NCBI RefSeq assembly: GCF_014352875.1
Contig: NZ_CP060695.1
Span: 775,501-839,500 of the forward strand
Source of the DNA: Polaribacter pectinis
GTDB taxonomy: Bacteria > Bacteroidota > Bacteroidia > Flavobacteriales > Flavobacteriaceae
Length of the DNA: 64,000 nucleotides
Direction: 5' to 3'
Shown: positions 1 to 7,739 of the stretch, in pieces
Numbering within the stretch: the stretch's first letter is position 1
Layout of the letters: each line of letters begins with the position of its first letter
Notes under the pieces: generated by a model
What the model was told of the DNA's origin: nothing
Database searches by the model: none
The model's input: the letters and a program-made list of their open reading frames with translations, nothing else
Position numbers and translations under genes: made by a program

Positions 1-2129
1 TTTCTTATTTTTGATAATTTCTGATTTGAGAATAATGCTCTAATATCATCATAAGCCTTTATATATGTTACAGGATTGGAACGAGAAGAACGCCCAATTG
101 GATTTTGATCTATAAATTCTACATGTTTTATCGTTTCAAAACTTCCTTTAATATCTGTATGTTGTCCAATTTTATCTCCATAACCATTCAACTTTTTTTG
201 CATTGATGGATATAAAATATTCTTTACCAAAGTACTTTTTCCAGAACCAGAAACTCCAGTAATTACGGATAAACAATTTAGTGGAAAAGTAACATCTATA
301 TTTTTTAAATTGTGTTCTCTAGCGCCAATTATCTGAATATTATTTTTTGATGTTCTACGTTTTGTTGGAACTTCAATTCGTAAATCGTCATTTAAGTATT
401 GTGCAGTTAAAGAATCGGATTTTAGAATTTCTTTAAACGTTCCTTCTGCAACTACGTGTCCACCAAAAGTTCCTGCTTCTGGGCCAATATCTATAATATA
501 ATCAGCCTCTTTCATAATATCTTCATCATGCTCCACAACCACAACTGTGTTGCCTAAATCACGCAAATCTTTTAAAACGCCAATTAATCTTTCTGTATCT
601 TTTGGATGCAAACCAATACTAGGTTCATCTAGAATATACATAGAACCTACAAGTGAACTTCCTAACGAAGTTGCTAAATTTATACGCTGACTTTCCCCAC
701 CAGAAAGTGTGTTAGAAGTTCTATTGATAGTTAAATAATTCAAACCAACATTCGTTAAAAATTGTAGTCGATTATTAATTTCCGTCAACAAACGTTTACC
801 TATTTTCTCTTCGTATTTATCTAATTTTAAATTTTTGAAAAAGACAGATAATTCATCTAAGGGAAGTGTTACCAAGTCAGAAATTGTCTTTTCATTTATT
901 TTTACATAATCGGTTTCTTTTCGCAAACGCTTGCCATTACAAGTAGTACATTTCGTTTTTCCTCGATAACGAGACAACATTACTCGATTCTGAATTTTAT
1001 AACTTTTTTCTTCTAAAACCGTAAAAAAATGTTGAATTCCATTAAAACTCTTATTTCCAGACCAAACTAATTCTTGTTGTTTTTCTGTTAACTGAAACCA
1101 AGGTTTGTGAATTGGAATATCAAACTTATATGCAACATCAATTAAATCTTCTTTATAATGAATGTAAGAGGGCGTTTTAAAAGGAAAAATAGCATCTTCC
1201 ATAATTGATAAACCAGTGTTAGGAATTACCAAATCTTCGTCAATACCAATTACATTTCCATAACCTTCACAAGTTGGACAAGCTCCATAAGGATTGTTAA
1301 AACTAAACAAGTGCGTGTTTGGTTCGAGAAAAGACATTCCATCTAAATCGAACTGATTGCTAAATTCAGACACTTTATTATCTGCTAAATTCTCGATAAA
1401 ACAAATTCCTTTTCCTTCAAAAAAAGCAGTCTGAATTGCATCTGCCAATCTGTTGTAAAAATCCTCATCATCTTTAGTTACAATTCTATCAACCACTAAA
1501 AATAAAGCTTCGTTTTTGAAATCTTTTTGAGGGAAATCTCCAATTCTGTAAACTTTATCATTCCATTTTAAACGCGCATAACCTTGTTGTTCTAAAACTT
1601 GTAGAACCGTTTTTAAATCGCGATCTTCATTAATTGTAACAGGAGCTAATAATAGCAATTTCGTTTTCTGCTCAAACTTTTTTATAAAGTTTACAACATC
1701 GGAAACTGTATCTTTTTTTACTTCTTGCCCAGAAATAGGAGAGATGGTTCTTCCAATTCTTGCATATAATAATTTAATGTAATCGTAAATTTCTGTTGAT
1801 GTACCAACTGTAGAACGTGGGTTTGTAGAATTTACTTTTTGCTCTATTGCAATTGCAGGCGCAATTCCTTTGATATAATCTACTTTTGGTTTGTGTAATT
1901 TTCCTAAAAACTGACGTGCATAAGAACTTAAACTTTCTACATAACGTCTTTGACCTTCTGCATACAAAGTATCAAAAGCTAAAGAAGATTTTCCAGAACC
2001 AGATAAACCAGTAATTACAACTAATTTATTTCTAGGAATTACAACATCAATATTTTTTAAATTATGGAGTCTAGCTCCTTTAATTATGATGTTTTCTTTC
2101 GGATTTACTTTGGAAATATCGGTCTTCAT
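1..2129 (-). CDS. uvrA: UvrA, excinuclease ABC subunit A (3' end cut by window)
   Basis: UvrA is the DNA-damage sensor ATPase of nucleotide excision repair and loads UvrB on lesions. About 709 codons are visible from the ATG at 2129; the frame is still open at position 1. Visible parts are the first Walker A (GLSGSGKSS, residues 41-49), a CPTC zinc-finger half near residue 286, the first ABC signature (LSGGES, about residue 476) and the second Walker A (GVSGSGKST, about residue 630). The family is about 940 residues long, so the second signature and the C-terminal zinc finger lie outside the window. It is divergent from the sigma-factor gene across a 215-base gap. Identification is firm; completeness cannot be judged. 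Confidence 0.97.
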   Translation of the reverse strand, partial: MKTDISKVNPKENIIIKGARLHNLKNIDVVIPRNKLVVITGLSGSGKSSLAFDTLYAEGQRRYVESLSSYARQFLGKLHKPKVDYIKGIAPAIAIEQKVNSTNPRSTVGTSTEIYDYIKLLYARIGRTISPISGQEVKKDTVSDVVNFIKKFEQKTKLLLLAPVTINEDRDLKTVLQVLEQQGYARLKWNDKVYRIGDFPQKDFKNEALFLVVDRIVTKDDEDFYNRLADAIQTAFFEGKGICFIENLADNKVSEFSNQFDLDGMSFLEPNTHLFSFNNPYGACPTCEGYGNVIGIDEDLVIPNTGLSIMEDAIFPFKTPSYIHYKEDLIDVAYKFDIPIHKPWFQLTEKQQELVWSGNKSFNGIQHFFTVLEEKSYKIQNRVMLSRYRGKTKCTTCNGKRLRKETDYVKINEKTISDLVTLPLDELSVFFKNLKLDKYEEKIGKRLLTEINNRLQFLTNVGLNYLTINRTSNTLSGGESQRINLATSLGSSLVGSMYILDEPSIGLHPKDTERLIGVLKDLRDLGNTVVVVEHDEDIMKEADYIIDIGPEAGTFGGHVVAEGTFKEILKSDSLTAQYLNDDLRIEVPTKRRTSKNNIQIIGAREHNLKNIDVTFPLNCLSVITGVSGSGKSTLVKNILYPSMQKKLNGYGDKIGQHTDIKGSFETIKHVEFIDQNPIGRSSRSNPVTYIKAYDDIRALFSNQKLSKIR

Positions 2130-2208
2130 GTATCAAAAAAATATAAGGTATAAATTTACCAAAAAATAAACTCTTATTATGTAGTGTAAAATCTTTTTTT
2201 ATAAAAAG

Positions 2209-2240
2209 TTTGTTCGATTAAAAAATAATATCCATATTTG
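2209..2240 (+). promoter_or_regulatory. Putative promoter of the ECF sigma gene
   Basis: TTTG at 2209-2212 is followed after exactly 20 bases by CATATTTG at 2233-2240. This fits the Bacteroidota pattern TTTG-N19/20-TAnnTTTG with one mismatch in the -7 box. It would leave a leader of about 100 bases before the ATG at 2345. Pattern-based, not proven. Confidence 0.45.
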
Positions 2241-2344
2241 TAATTCATAAACTACACAAAATTAGACGCATATAGATAAAAATTACTTTTAAATTATTAA
2301 TAAAATAATAAGAAGAGAAGCCTTCTAGCTTTTCAAAAGTAATT

Positions 2345-2935
2345 ATGATGCGTAAAAAATTAACTCTAGATAGTATTCTTGTTAGCGATTATATTCAGGG
2401 AAATGAAGCTTCTTTAGGTGTTTTAATTAAAAAACATCAACAACGTTTATTTAGTTTTATATACAGTAAGGTTCAAGATAAAGATGTTACTGAAGATATT
2501 TTTCAGGATACTTTTATTAAAGTAATTAGAACTTTAAAAAAAGGAAAATATAACGAAGAAGGAAAGTTTTTACCATGGGTGATGAGAATTGCTCATAATT
2601 TGGTGATTGATTATTTTAGAAAAAATAATAGAATGCCAAATTTTAAAAATACAGATGAGTTCGATATTTTTTCTGTTTTAGGTGATGGAAGCTTAAATGC
2701 CGAGAAAAAAATTATACAAGAACAAATTTATAATGATGTTAGAGAGTTAATTAACGAACTTCCTGAAGAGCAAAAAGAAGTTTTAGTAATGCGTATGTAT
2801 AAAGATATGAGCTTTAAGGAAATAAGCGAAAACACTGGCGTTAGCATTAATACAGCTCTGGGTAGAATGCGTTATGCACTTATAAATATGCGTAAATTAA
2901 TAGAAAAACATAAAATTATTTTGGTTAACCAATAA
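2345..2935 (+). CDS. RNA polymerase sigma factor, sigma-70 family, ECF-like
   Basis: This 196-residue protein has the two-domain layout of ECF sigma factors. Region 2 spans about residues 25-95, with the acidic TEDIFQDTF segment and WVMRIAHNLVIDYFRK. Region 4 spans about residues 130-185, with the LPEEQKEVLVMRMY helix and a helix-turn-helix ending in ALGRMRYAL. It would direct core polymerase to a stress or envelope regulon. No anti-sigma gene follows; the next gene is a 46-codon small ORF on the same strand. ATG codons at 2345 and 2348 are both possible starts. The regulon is unknown. Confidence 0.9.
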   Translation: MMRKKLTLDSILVSDYIQGNEASLGVLIKKHQQRLFSFIYSKVQDKDVTEDIFQDTFIKVIRTLKKGKYNEEGKFLPWVMRIAHNLVIDYFRKNNRMPNFKNTDEFDIFSVLGDGSLNAEKKIIQEQIYNDVRELINELPEEQKEVLVMRMYKDMSFKEISENTGVSINTALGRMRYALINMRKLIEKHKIILVNQ

Positions 2936-2992
2936 TAAAAGTAAAATTGTTTCGTTAACTGTTTATAACCAATAAATTAAATAGCTTATACG

Positions 2993-3133
2993 ATGCAACT
3001 TTACTCAAAAAAGTCATCTGATTTACAGATGAAACCCCAAAAAGAAACAGTTCAATATTTGATTAATTTTTCCAAATCGCTAACTTTTGTAAAAACCAAA
3101 TCAAATGATTTCATTGAATTGAATTTGAATTAA
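2993..3133 (+). CDS. Conserved-looking small protein, 46 residues
   Basis: A short ORF runs from ATG 2993 to TAA 3133, between the sigma-factor gene and a strong terminator that begins 8 bases after its stop. It encodes a basic, soluble peptide with the segment MKPQKETVQYL at residues 13-23; the internal Met13 is an alternative start. It has no signal peptide or membrane segment. I recall similar 40-60 residue proteins with a KPKKETV-type motif and a hydrophobic SKSL segment in Flavobacteriaceae, with no known function. Position and terminator suggest it is expressed with, or just after, the sigma gene. Confidence 0.6.
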   Translation: MQLYSKKSSDLQMKPQKETVQYLINFSKSLTFVKTKSNDFIELNLN

Positions 3134-3140
3134 GAGTGGA

Positions 3141-3174
3141 AAAAGCTTCAACATAATGTTGAGGCTTTTTTTAT
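3141..3174 (+). terminator. Rho-independent terminator after the small ORF
   Basis: Inverted repeat AAGCTTCAACAT/ATGTTGAGGCTT with a two-base centre and one mismatch, followed by a run of seven T. It closes the sigma factor-small ORF unit. The rest of the gene-free stretch to 3307 is AT-rich and I see no further gene or clear promoter in it. Confidence 0.85.
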
Positions 3175-3307
3175 TTCAATATTTAAAAGTCAGATTTTTG
3201 TTACAATTCTTAATGTAACTATTTTGCTAATTTTTACTAATTCGATTCAGTTAATTTAAATTTTATTCAAGTTAACACTAACCTTACATTAATACTAGCT
3301 TGCAAGC

Positions 3308-3934
3308 ATGGAAAATATATTAGTAGCAGGTGCAAATGGTACCACAGGAAAAAAGATAGTAGATTTACTAGAATCATCACAATATTTTAATCCAGTTGCT
3401 ATGGTTCGAAAAAAAGAACAACAAAGGCAATTTGAGGATAGAAACATAGAAACTGTTTTAGCAGATTTAGAGAATGATGTTTCTAATGCAACAAAAAATA
3501 TAGACAAAATTATTTTTGCTGCTGGTTCAGGAGGAAAAAAAGTTAAAGAAGTTGATGAAAATGGAGCAAAAAAACTAATTGATGCAGGTAAAAAATCTAA
3601 CGTCAGAAAATTTGTAATGTTAAGTTCTATGGGAGCAGATAATCCTGAAAAAACTGAAGAGTTAAAAGATTATTTGAAAGCTAAACAGAATGCAGATGTT
3701 TATTTAAGAGAAAGTAATTTGCCTTATTCTATTGTAAGACCAGGTACATTAACAAACGAAAAAGGATATGGAAAAATTGAGTTAAGTAAAGAATTAAATA
3801 AATCTGGGGAAATTAGTAGAGATGACGTTGCACAAACTTTAGTAAGAGTTTTACATGATTCTGCGACGATAAATGAAACTTTTGAAATTATAAAAGGAGA
3901 AACCTTAATTGGTAAAGCGTTACCAAATGAATAA
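3308..3934 (+). CDS. NAD(P)-binding atypical SDR, NmrA/YhfK-like
   Basis: A 208-residue single-domain Rossmann protein. The N-terminus carries the dinucleotide-binding glycine motif VAGANGTTGKKI (residues 6-17) after a short first strand; VMLSSMGAD and YSIVRPGTL further along are typical of atypical short-chain dehydrogenases related to NmrA and YhfK/YwnB. The classical catalytic YxxxK is not evident, as usual for this subgroup. It is probably a cytosolic NAD(P)H-dependent reductase or redox sensor; the substrate cannot be read from the sequence. It stands alone, with terminators on both sides. Confidence 0.82.
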   Translation: MENILVAGANGTTGKKIVDLLESSQYFNPVAMVRKKEQQRQFEDRNIETVLADLENDVSNATKNIDKIIFAAGSGGKKVKEVDENGAKKLIDAGKKSNVRKFVMLSSMGADNPEKTEELKDYLKAKQNADVYLRESNLPYSIVRPGTLTNEKGYGKIELSKELNKSGEISRDDVAQTLVRVLHDSATINETFEIIKGETLIGKALPNE

Positions 3935-3952
3935 ATGCGTATTTAATTTTAT

Positions 3953-3984
3953 AAAAAAAAAACACCTTTAAGGTGTTTTTTTTG
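3953..3984. terminator. Bidirectional terminator between SDR gene and nth
   Basis: A-run, then ACACCTTTAAGGTGT (palindromic stem), then a T-run. It works in both directions for the convergent SDR gene and nth. The nth stop codon (3968-3970) lies inside the hairpin, so the last codons of nth form part of the terminator stem. Confidence 0.85.
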
Positions 3985-4630
3985 TTTTATGATAAGTGTC
4001 TAAAACTGTCTGTCTACCAATTGTTTTTGTTATAATATCTTTCTCTAAATTCCATCCACGAGCAGGAGAATATTCACGCCCGTACCAAATAATTTGCAGG
4101 TGTAAATCGTTCCATAACTCTCTTGGAAATAATCGTTTTGCATCTTTTTCTGTTTGTGCAACACTTTTTCCGTTCGATAAGTTCCAACGATACATTAAAC
4201 GTAAAATATGTGTATCCACAGGAAAAGCAGGAATTCCAAAAGCCTGACTCATAACAACACTTGCTGTTTTATGGCCAACAGCTGGTAATTCTTCTAAACC
4301 TTCAAAAGATTGTGGAACTTCACCATTATATTTTTCGATTAAAATTTTAGACAAACCATAAATTCCTTTCGATTTCATAGGCGATAAACCACAAGGTCGA
4401 ATAATTTCCTTTATTTCTTCTACAGTCATTTTTACCATATCAAAAGGATTATCCGCTTTTGCGAATAACGAAGGTGTAATTTTATTTACTCGAACATCTG
4501 TACATTGTGCAGAAAGTAAAACTGCAATTAACAAAGTATAAGGATCTTTATGATCTAAAGGAATTGGAATTTCCGGATACAATTCTTCTAATTTATCGAT
4601 TACAAATTGTACTTTTTCTTGTTTGTTCAT
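3968..4630 (-). CDS. nth: Endonuclease III-like DNA glycosylase/AP lyase lacking the Fe-S cluster
   Basis: A 220-residue protein of the HhH-GPD family that removes oxidised pyrimidines and cleaves abasic sites in base excision repair. The helix-hairpin-helix is LPAVGHKTASVV (residues 115-126), with catalytic Lys121; the catalytic Asp139 is in PVDTH. Classical Nth ends with four cysteines holding a 4Fe-4S cluster. Here the equivalent region (about residues 180-210, WYGREYSPARGWNLEKDII) has no cysteine; the only cysteines are Cys43 and Cys80. Catalysis should be intact but the cluster is absent. It is divergent from bcp with a short shared promoter region. Confidence 0.93.
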   Translation of the reverse strand: MNKQEKVQFVIDKLEELYPEIPIPLDHKDPYTLLIAVLLSAQCTDVRVNKITPSLFAKADNPFDMVKMTVEEIKEIIRPCGLSPMKSKGIYGLSKILIEKYNGEVPQSFEGLEELPAVGHKTASVVMSQAFGIPAFPVDTHILRLMYRWNLSNGKSVAQTEKDAKRLFPRELWNDLHLQIIWYGREYSPARGWNLEKDIITKTIGRQTVLDTYHKTKKTP

Positions 4631-4660
4631 ATTTTTAAAAATTGCAAAATATCAGAGTTT

Positions 4661-4668
4661 CAAAGGTA
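4661..4668 (-). promoter_or_regulatory. Putative -7 box for nth
   Basis: On the minus strand this reads TACCTTTG, a perfect TAnnTTTG box, about 30 bases before the nth ATG (4630). A second minus-strand match, TAACTTTG, lies just upstream. No good -33 TTTG is visible. Confidence 0.45.
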
Positions 4669-4724
4669 CAAAGTTATATTTGAAACCTTATTTATTCTAG
4701 CTTTAAAAATACTTTGTTACTTTG

Positions 4725-4732
4725 TACCTTTG
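4725..4732 (+). promoter_or_regulatory. Putative -7 box for bcp
   Basis: TACCTTTG, a perfect TAnnTTTG box, 16 bases before the ATG at 4749, implying a leader of about 10 bases. The larger string CTTTGTACCTTTG also occurs on the opposite strand for nth, so the gap carries back-to-back promoter-like sequences. Confidence 0.5.
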
Positions 4733-4748
4733 TAATTAAAATAAAAAT

Positions 4749-5201
4749 ATGACAACTCTAAAAATAGGAGATAAGGCTCCACAATTTGAAGCAAAAGATA
4801 ATGCTGGAAATACAATTAAACTTGAAGATTATTCAGGTAAAAAGTTAGTTTTATTCTTTTATCCTAAAGCAAGCACACCTGGTTGTACTAATGAAGCTTG
4901 TGATTTAAGAGACAATTATCAATCTTTTTTAGCAAAAGGATATGATGTTTTAGGAGCAAGTGCAGATTCTGCAAAAAGACAACAAAATTGGATTGATAAA
5001 CATGAATTACCTTTTCCGCTTTTAGCAGATGAAGACAAAGCTGTAATTGGAGCTTTTGGAGTTTGGGGTCCAAAGAAATTTATGGGAAAAGAATATGATG
5101 GAATTCACAGAACTACATTTGTTATCGACGAAAATGGAGTTATTGAAGACATCATTTTAAAAGTAAAAACCAAAGCACACGCAGAACAAATTTTAGGATA
5201 A
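4749..5201 (+). CDS. bcp: Thioredoxin-dependent peroxiredoxin, Bcp/PrxQ type
   Basis: This 150-residue cytosolic peroxiredoxin reduces hydrogen peroxide and organic hydroperoxides with electrons from thioredoxin. The active-site segment STPGCTNEACDLRD places the peroxidatic cysteine at residue 46 and the resolving cysteine five residues later at 51, the atypical 2-Cys Bcp/PrxQ arrangement. Length and the start MTTLKIGDKAPQF are normal for the family. It is transcribed alone from a short divergent promoter region shared with nth. Confidence 0.95.
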   Translation: MTTLKIGDKAPQFEAKDNAGNTIKLEDYSGKKLVLFFYPKASTPGCTNEACDLRDNYQSFLAKGYDVLGASADSAKRQQNWIDKHELPFPLLADEDKAVIGAFGVWGPKKFMGKEYDGIHRTTFVIDENGVIEDIILKVKTKAHAEQILG

Positions 5202-5209
5202 TTTTACTT

Positions 5210-5268
5210 CATTGTAAGGAACTAGGTAATATCTATTTATAAGGATTGCTACGTTCCTTGCATTAACA
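5210..5268. repeat. Degenerate interspersed inverted-repeat element
   Basis: Two imperfectly complementary arms, 5210-5233 and 5243-5268, with a short AT spacer. The right arm contains GGATTGCTACGTTCCTTGCA and the left arm CATTGTAAGGAACTAGGTAA. From memory this resembles the common dispersed palindrome CATTGCGAGGAACGAAGCAATC and its complement, found in many flavobacterial genomes, with several substitutions. It fills the gap between the convergent bcp and TonB-receptor genes. Inference by resemblance. Confidence 0.45.
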
Positions 5269-5286
5269 AATTGATTGGTTTTTTAC

Positions 5287-7734
5287 TTAAAACTTCATGC
5301 TAACTTTAAAATTTAAAACTCTACCAGTCATAAAATTTGGAATACCAAATTGCGTTTTAGAATACACATCTCTTACCCAAGTATTAGTAATTGCATTCTG
5401 AATATCGAACATATTAAAAAGTTCTAAACCTGCAGTTAATTCTTTAAAACTAGATAAAAAACCTGTTTTATATTGTTTGTTTGCGTCTGTAAAAACATAA
5501 GAAATACCTAAATCTGCGCGCTTATAATCTCTTAATCGTTCTTGAAATTGATATACATCTGCATAGGCAGGTGCTCCACCAGGAACTCCTGTATTATAAA
5601 CCAAGTTTAAATACGCTTTTAAGTTTGGTAAATTAGGTACATAATCTTGAAAAAGAATTCCGAATTTTAAACGTTGGTCAGAAGGTCTTGCAATATTTCC
5701 TCGATGATTTATATTTTCCTCTGTCTTTAAATAACCTAAACTTACCCAACTTTCGCTTCCAGGAACAAATTCCCCATTCAATCTTAAATCGATACCGTGG
5801 GCGTAAGCAGTTGTAACATTATCAGCTCTATATCTAATTCTTACATTGTCTACTGAATACGCGTTTACATTTGATAAATCCTTATAATACATTTCTGTGG
5901 TAAGTTTAAATGGTCTTTCCCACATTGTAAAACTATAATCCATTCCAGCTACTAAATGAATAGATTTTTGTGCTTTTACATTTTCATTAATATTACCATT
6001 GTAATCTCTTAACTCTCTGTAAGAAGGAGGTTGAGAATACCAACCACCAGAAACTCTAAATAGCATGTCTTCTTTCCAATTTGGTTTGATGGCAAATTGA
6101 GCTCTTGGACTAATAATTGTTTGATTTTTAGATGTTGTACCATTTGCTTTTACTGTCCAGTTTTGTGCTCTAACACCAACGTTATACCAAACTTCATTAT
6201 CGTTCCAAAACATACGTTCATTAAATTGAACAAAGCCAGATAAACGGTTTATAACAACATTATTGTCTGCTCTAATATTTTGAAATGGTGTAATTGGTCC
6301 TTCAAAAGGTTGGTAGGGTTGGTTGTTACCAATACTATTTGGTGGACGAATAGAAAAACCAAGAGAATCTATTACTTCCCATTCTCTAATTCTATCTCTA
6401 ATATCTTCTTTTTGATATTTAATACCGAAAGATAATTCTTGTCTTTCTTTTTTATATTTTCCTCTAATTTGAAAATTTGTAATTAAAGCATCTAAATCAT
6501 TACGTGCATGATTTAATTGTGAGCCAATTCCTTGTGTAAATTCTACATCACCAAAATTATCTGAACCAATATTTGCATCTACTTCACCTAATCTATAAGC
6601 TGCAGCAATATCGAAATGTTCTTCTTCTTGCGTATTGTATCTAGACGTTGTTCCTGTAAACGAAAGTCTATCATTAGCTTTAAAATCTAAAGATAAAGCA
6701 CCAAAAGTTGTAAGGTATTTATCTTGTTCTTGGCCGCTATAAAAAACAGTTAATTCTAAAGGATCTGCCACTGTTCCAAAACGAGTTCTTCTAGAAATAG
6801 GTGTATAGTTGTAATTGTTTAGAGAGAAATTACCTAAAAAATTTAAAGTCAAATTTTCTGAAAACTCATAAGATAAAAACGTTTGGAAATCTGTAAACTT
6901 CGGCCTGAAATTAGTCTCTATTTGTTTACTATTCACAAAAAGACTATTATCTCTGTATCTTAAACCTGTAATTGTGCTTAATTTTTTATCTAAAAACTGA
7001 TTCTCGAATGTTACACTTCCACCTAATAAACTAGCATCAATTGTTGTTGCTAATTCTTTAGGTTTTCTGTAAGTTATATCTAAAACTGACGATAATTTAT
7101 CTCCATATTTAGCTTGAAATCCACCTGCAGAAAAATTAATGTTTTGCACCATATTAGAGTTTATAAAACTTAAACCTTCTTGCTGACCAGATCTAATTAA
7201 AAAAGGTCTGTAAATTTCAATTCCGTTTATATAAACTAGGTTTTCATCAAAATTACCACCTCTAACATTATATTGTGTACTTAATTCATTATTATTATTT
7301 ACGCCTGGTAAAGTCATTAAAGTATTTTCTACACCAGCATTTGGACCAACTGTATTCTTAACTATAGCAATGTCTATTTTTTTTATTCCTTCAGCATTTT
7401 TTTTGTTATTCTTTATAACGACTTCTTTAATTTTTTCTGTTTTTGAAGACATAATAGGAGAGAAGCTAAAACCATTTCTGTTTCTTGCAATTAGTTTTTT
7501 TACAACTGTTTTGTAAGAGATGTGAGTATAAATTATGGTAATTTCTTCTTTAAAAGGAATTCTTATGCTATAATTTCCGTTTTTGTCAGTAGTTGTTCCG
7601 GTCTTTTTATATGTAACAGAAACATTTTCTATGGGCTCTTTATTTTTGTTTTTCACAGTCCCTTTAAGGATTGTAGTCTTTTGAGCAAAAGCCAAAAGAG
7701 GTAAGAAGAATAAAAGAAGTAAGATGTTTTTCAC
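5287..7734 (-). CDS. TonB-dependent outer-membrane receptor with carboxypeptidase-like domain
   Basis: An 815-residue outer-membrane transporter driven by TonB-ExbBD. It has a signal peptide (residues 1-17, ending in LAFAQ), a carboxypeptidase-regulatory-like domain (about 20-95: GTVKNKNKEPIENV, TDKNGNYSIRIP), a plug domain (about 115-220: TLPGVNNNN, YNVRGGNFDENLVYINGIEI) and a C-terminal 22-strand barrel ending in KVSMKF, the usual terminal-aromatic signal. It lacks a SusC-type signature and no susD follows. It is 5 bases downstream of an M23 peptidase gene and probably co-transcribed with it. The substrate is unknown. Confidence 0.92.
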   Translation of the reverse strand: MKNILLLLFFLPLLAFAQKTTILKGTVKNKNKEPIENVSVTYKKTGTTTDKNGNYSIRIPFKEEITIIYTHISYKTVVKKLIARNRNGFSFSPIMSSKTEKIKEVVIKNNKKNAEGIKKIDIAIVKNTVGPNAGVENTLMTLPGVNNNNELSTQYNVRGGNFDENLVYINGIEIYRPFLIRSGQQEGLSFINSNMVQNINFSAGGFQAKYGDKLSSVLDITYRKPKELATTIDASLLGGSVTFENQFLDKKLSTITGLRYRDNSLFVNSKQIETNFRPKFTDFQTFLSYEFSENLTLNFLGNFSLNNYNYTPISRRTRFGTVADPLELTVFYSGQEQDKYLTTFGALSLDFKANDRLSFTGTTSRYNTQEEEHFDIAAAYRLGEVDANIGSDNFGDVEFTQGIGSQLNHARNDLDALITNFQIRGKYKKERQELSFGIKYQKEDIRDRIREWEVIDSLGFSIRPPNSIGNNQPYQPFEGPITPFQNIRADNNVVINRLSGFVQFNERMFWNDNEVWYNVGVRAQNWTVKANGTTSKNQTIISPRAQFAIKPNWKEDMLFRVSGGWYSQPPSYRELRDYNGNINENVKAQKSIHLVAGMDYSFTMWERPFKLTTEMYYKDLSNVNAYSVDNVRIRYRADNVTTAYAHGIDLRLNGEFVPGSESWVSLGYLKTEENINHRGNIARPSDQRLKFGILFQDYVPNLPNLKAYLNLVYNTGVPGGAPAYADVYQFQERLRDYKRADLGISYVFTDANKQYKTGFLSSFKELTAGLELFNMFDIQNAITNTWVRDVYSKTQFGIPNFMTGRVLNFKVSMKF

Positions 7735-7739
7735 GTAAA

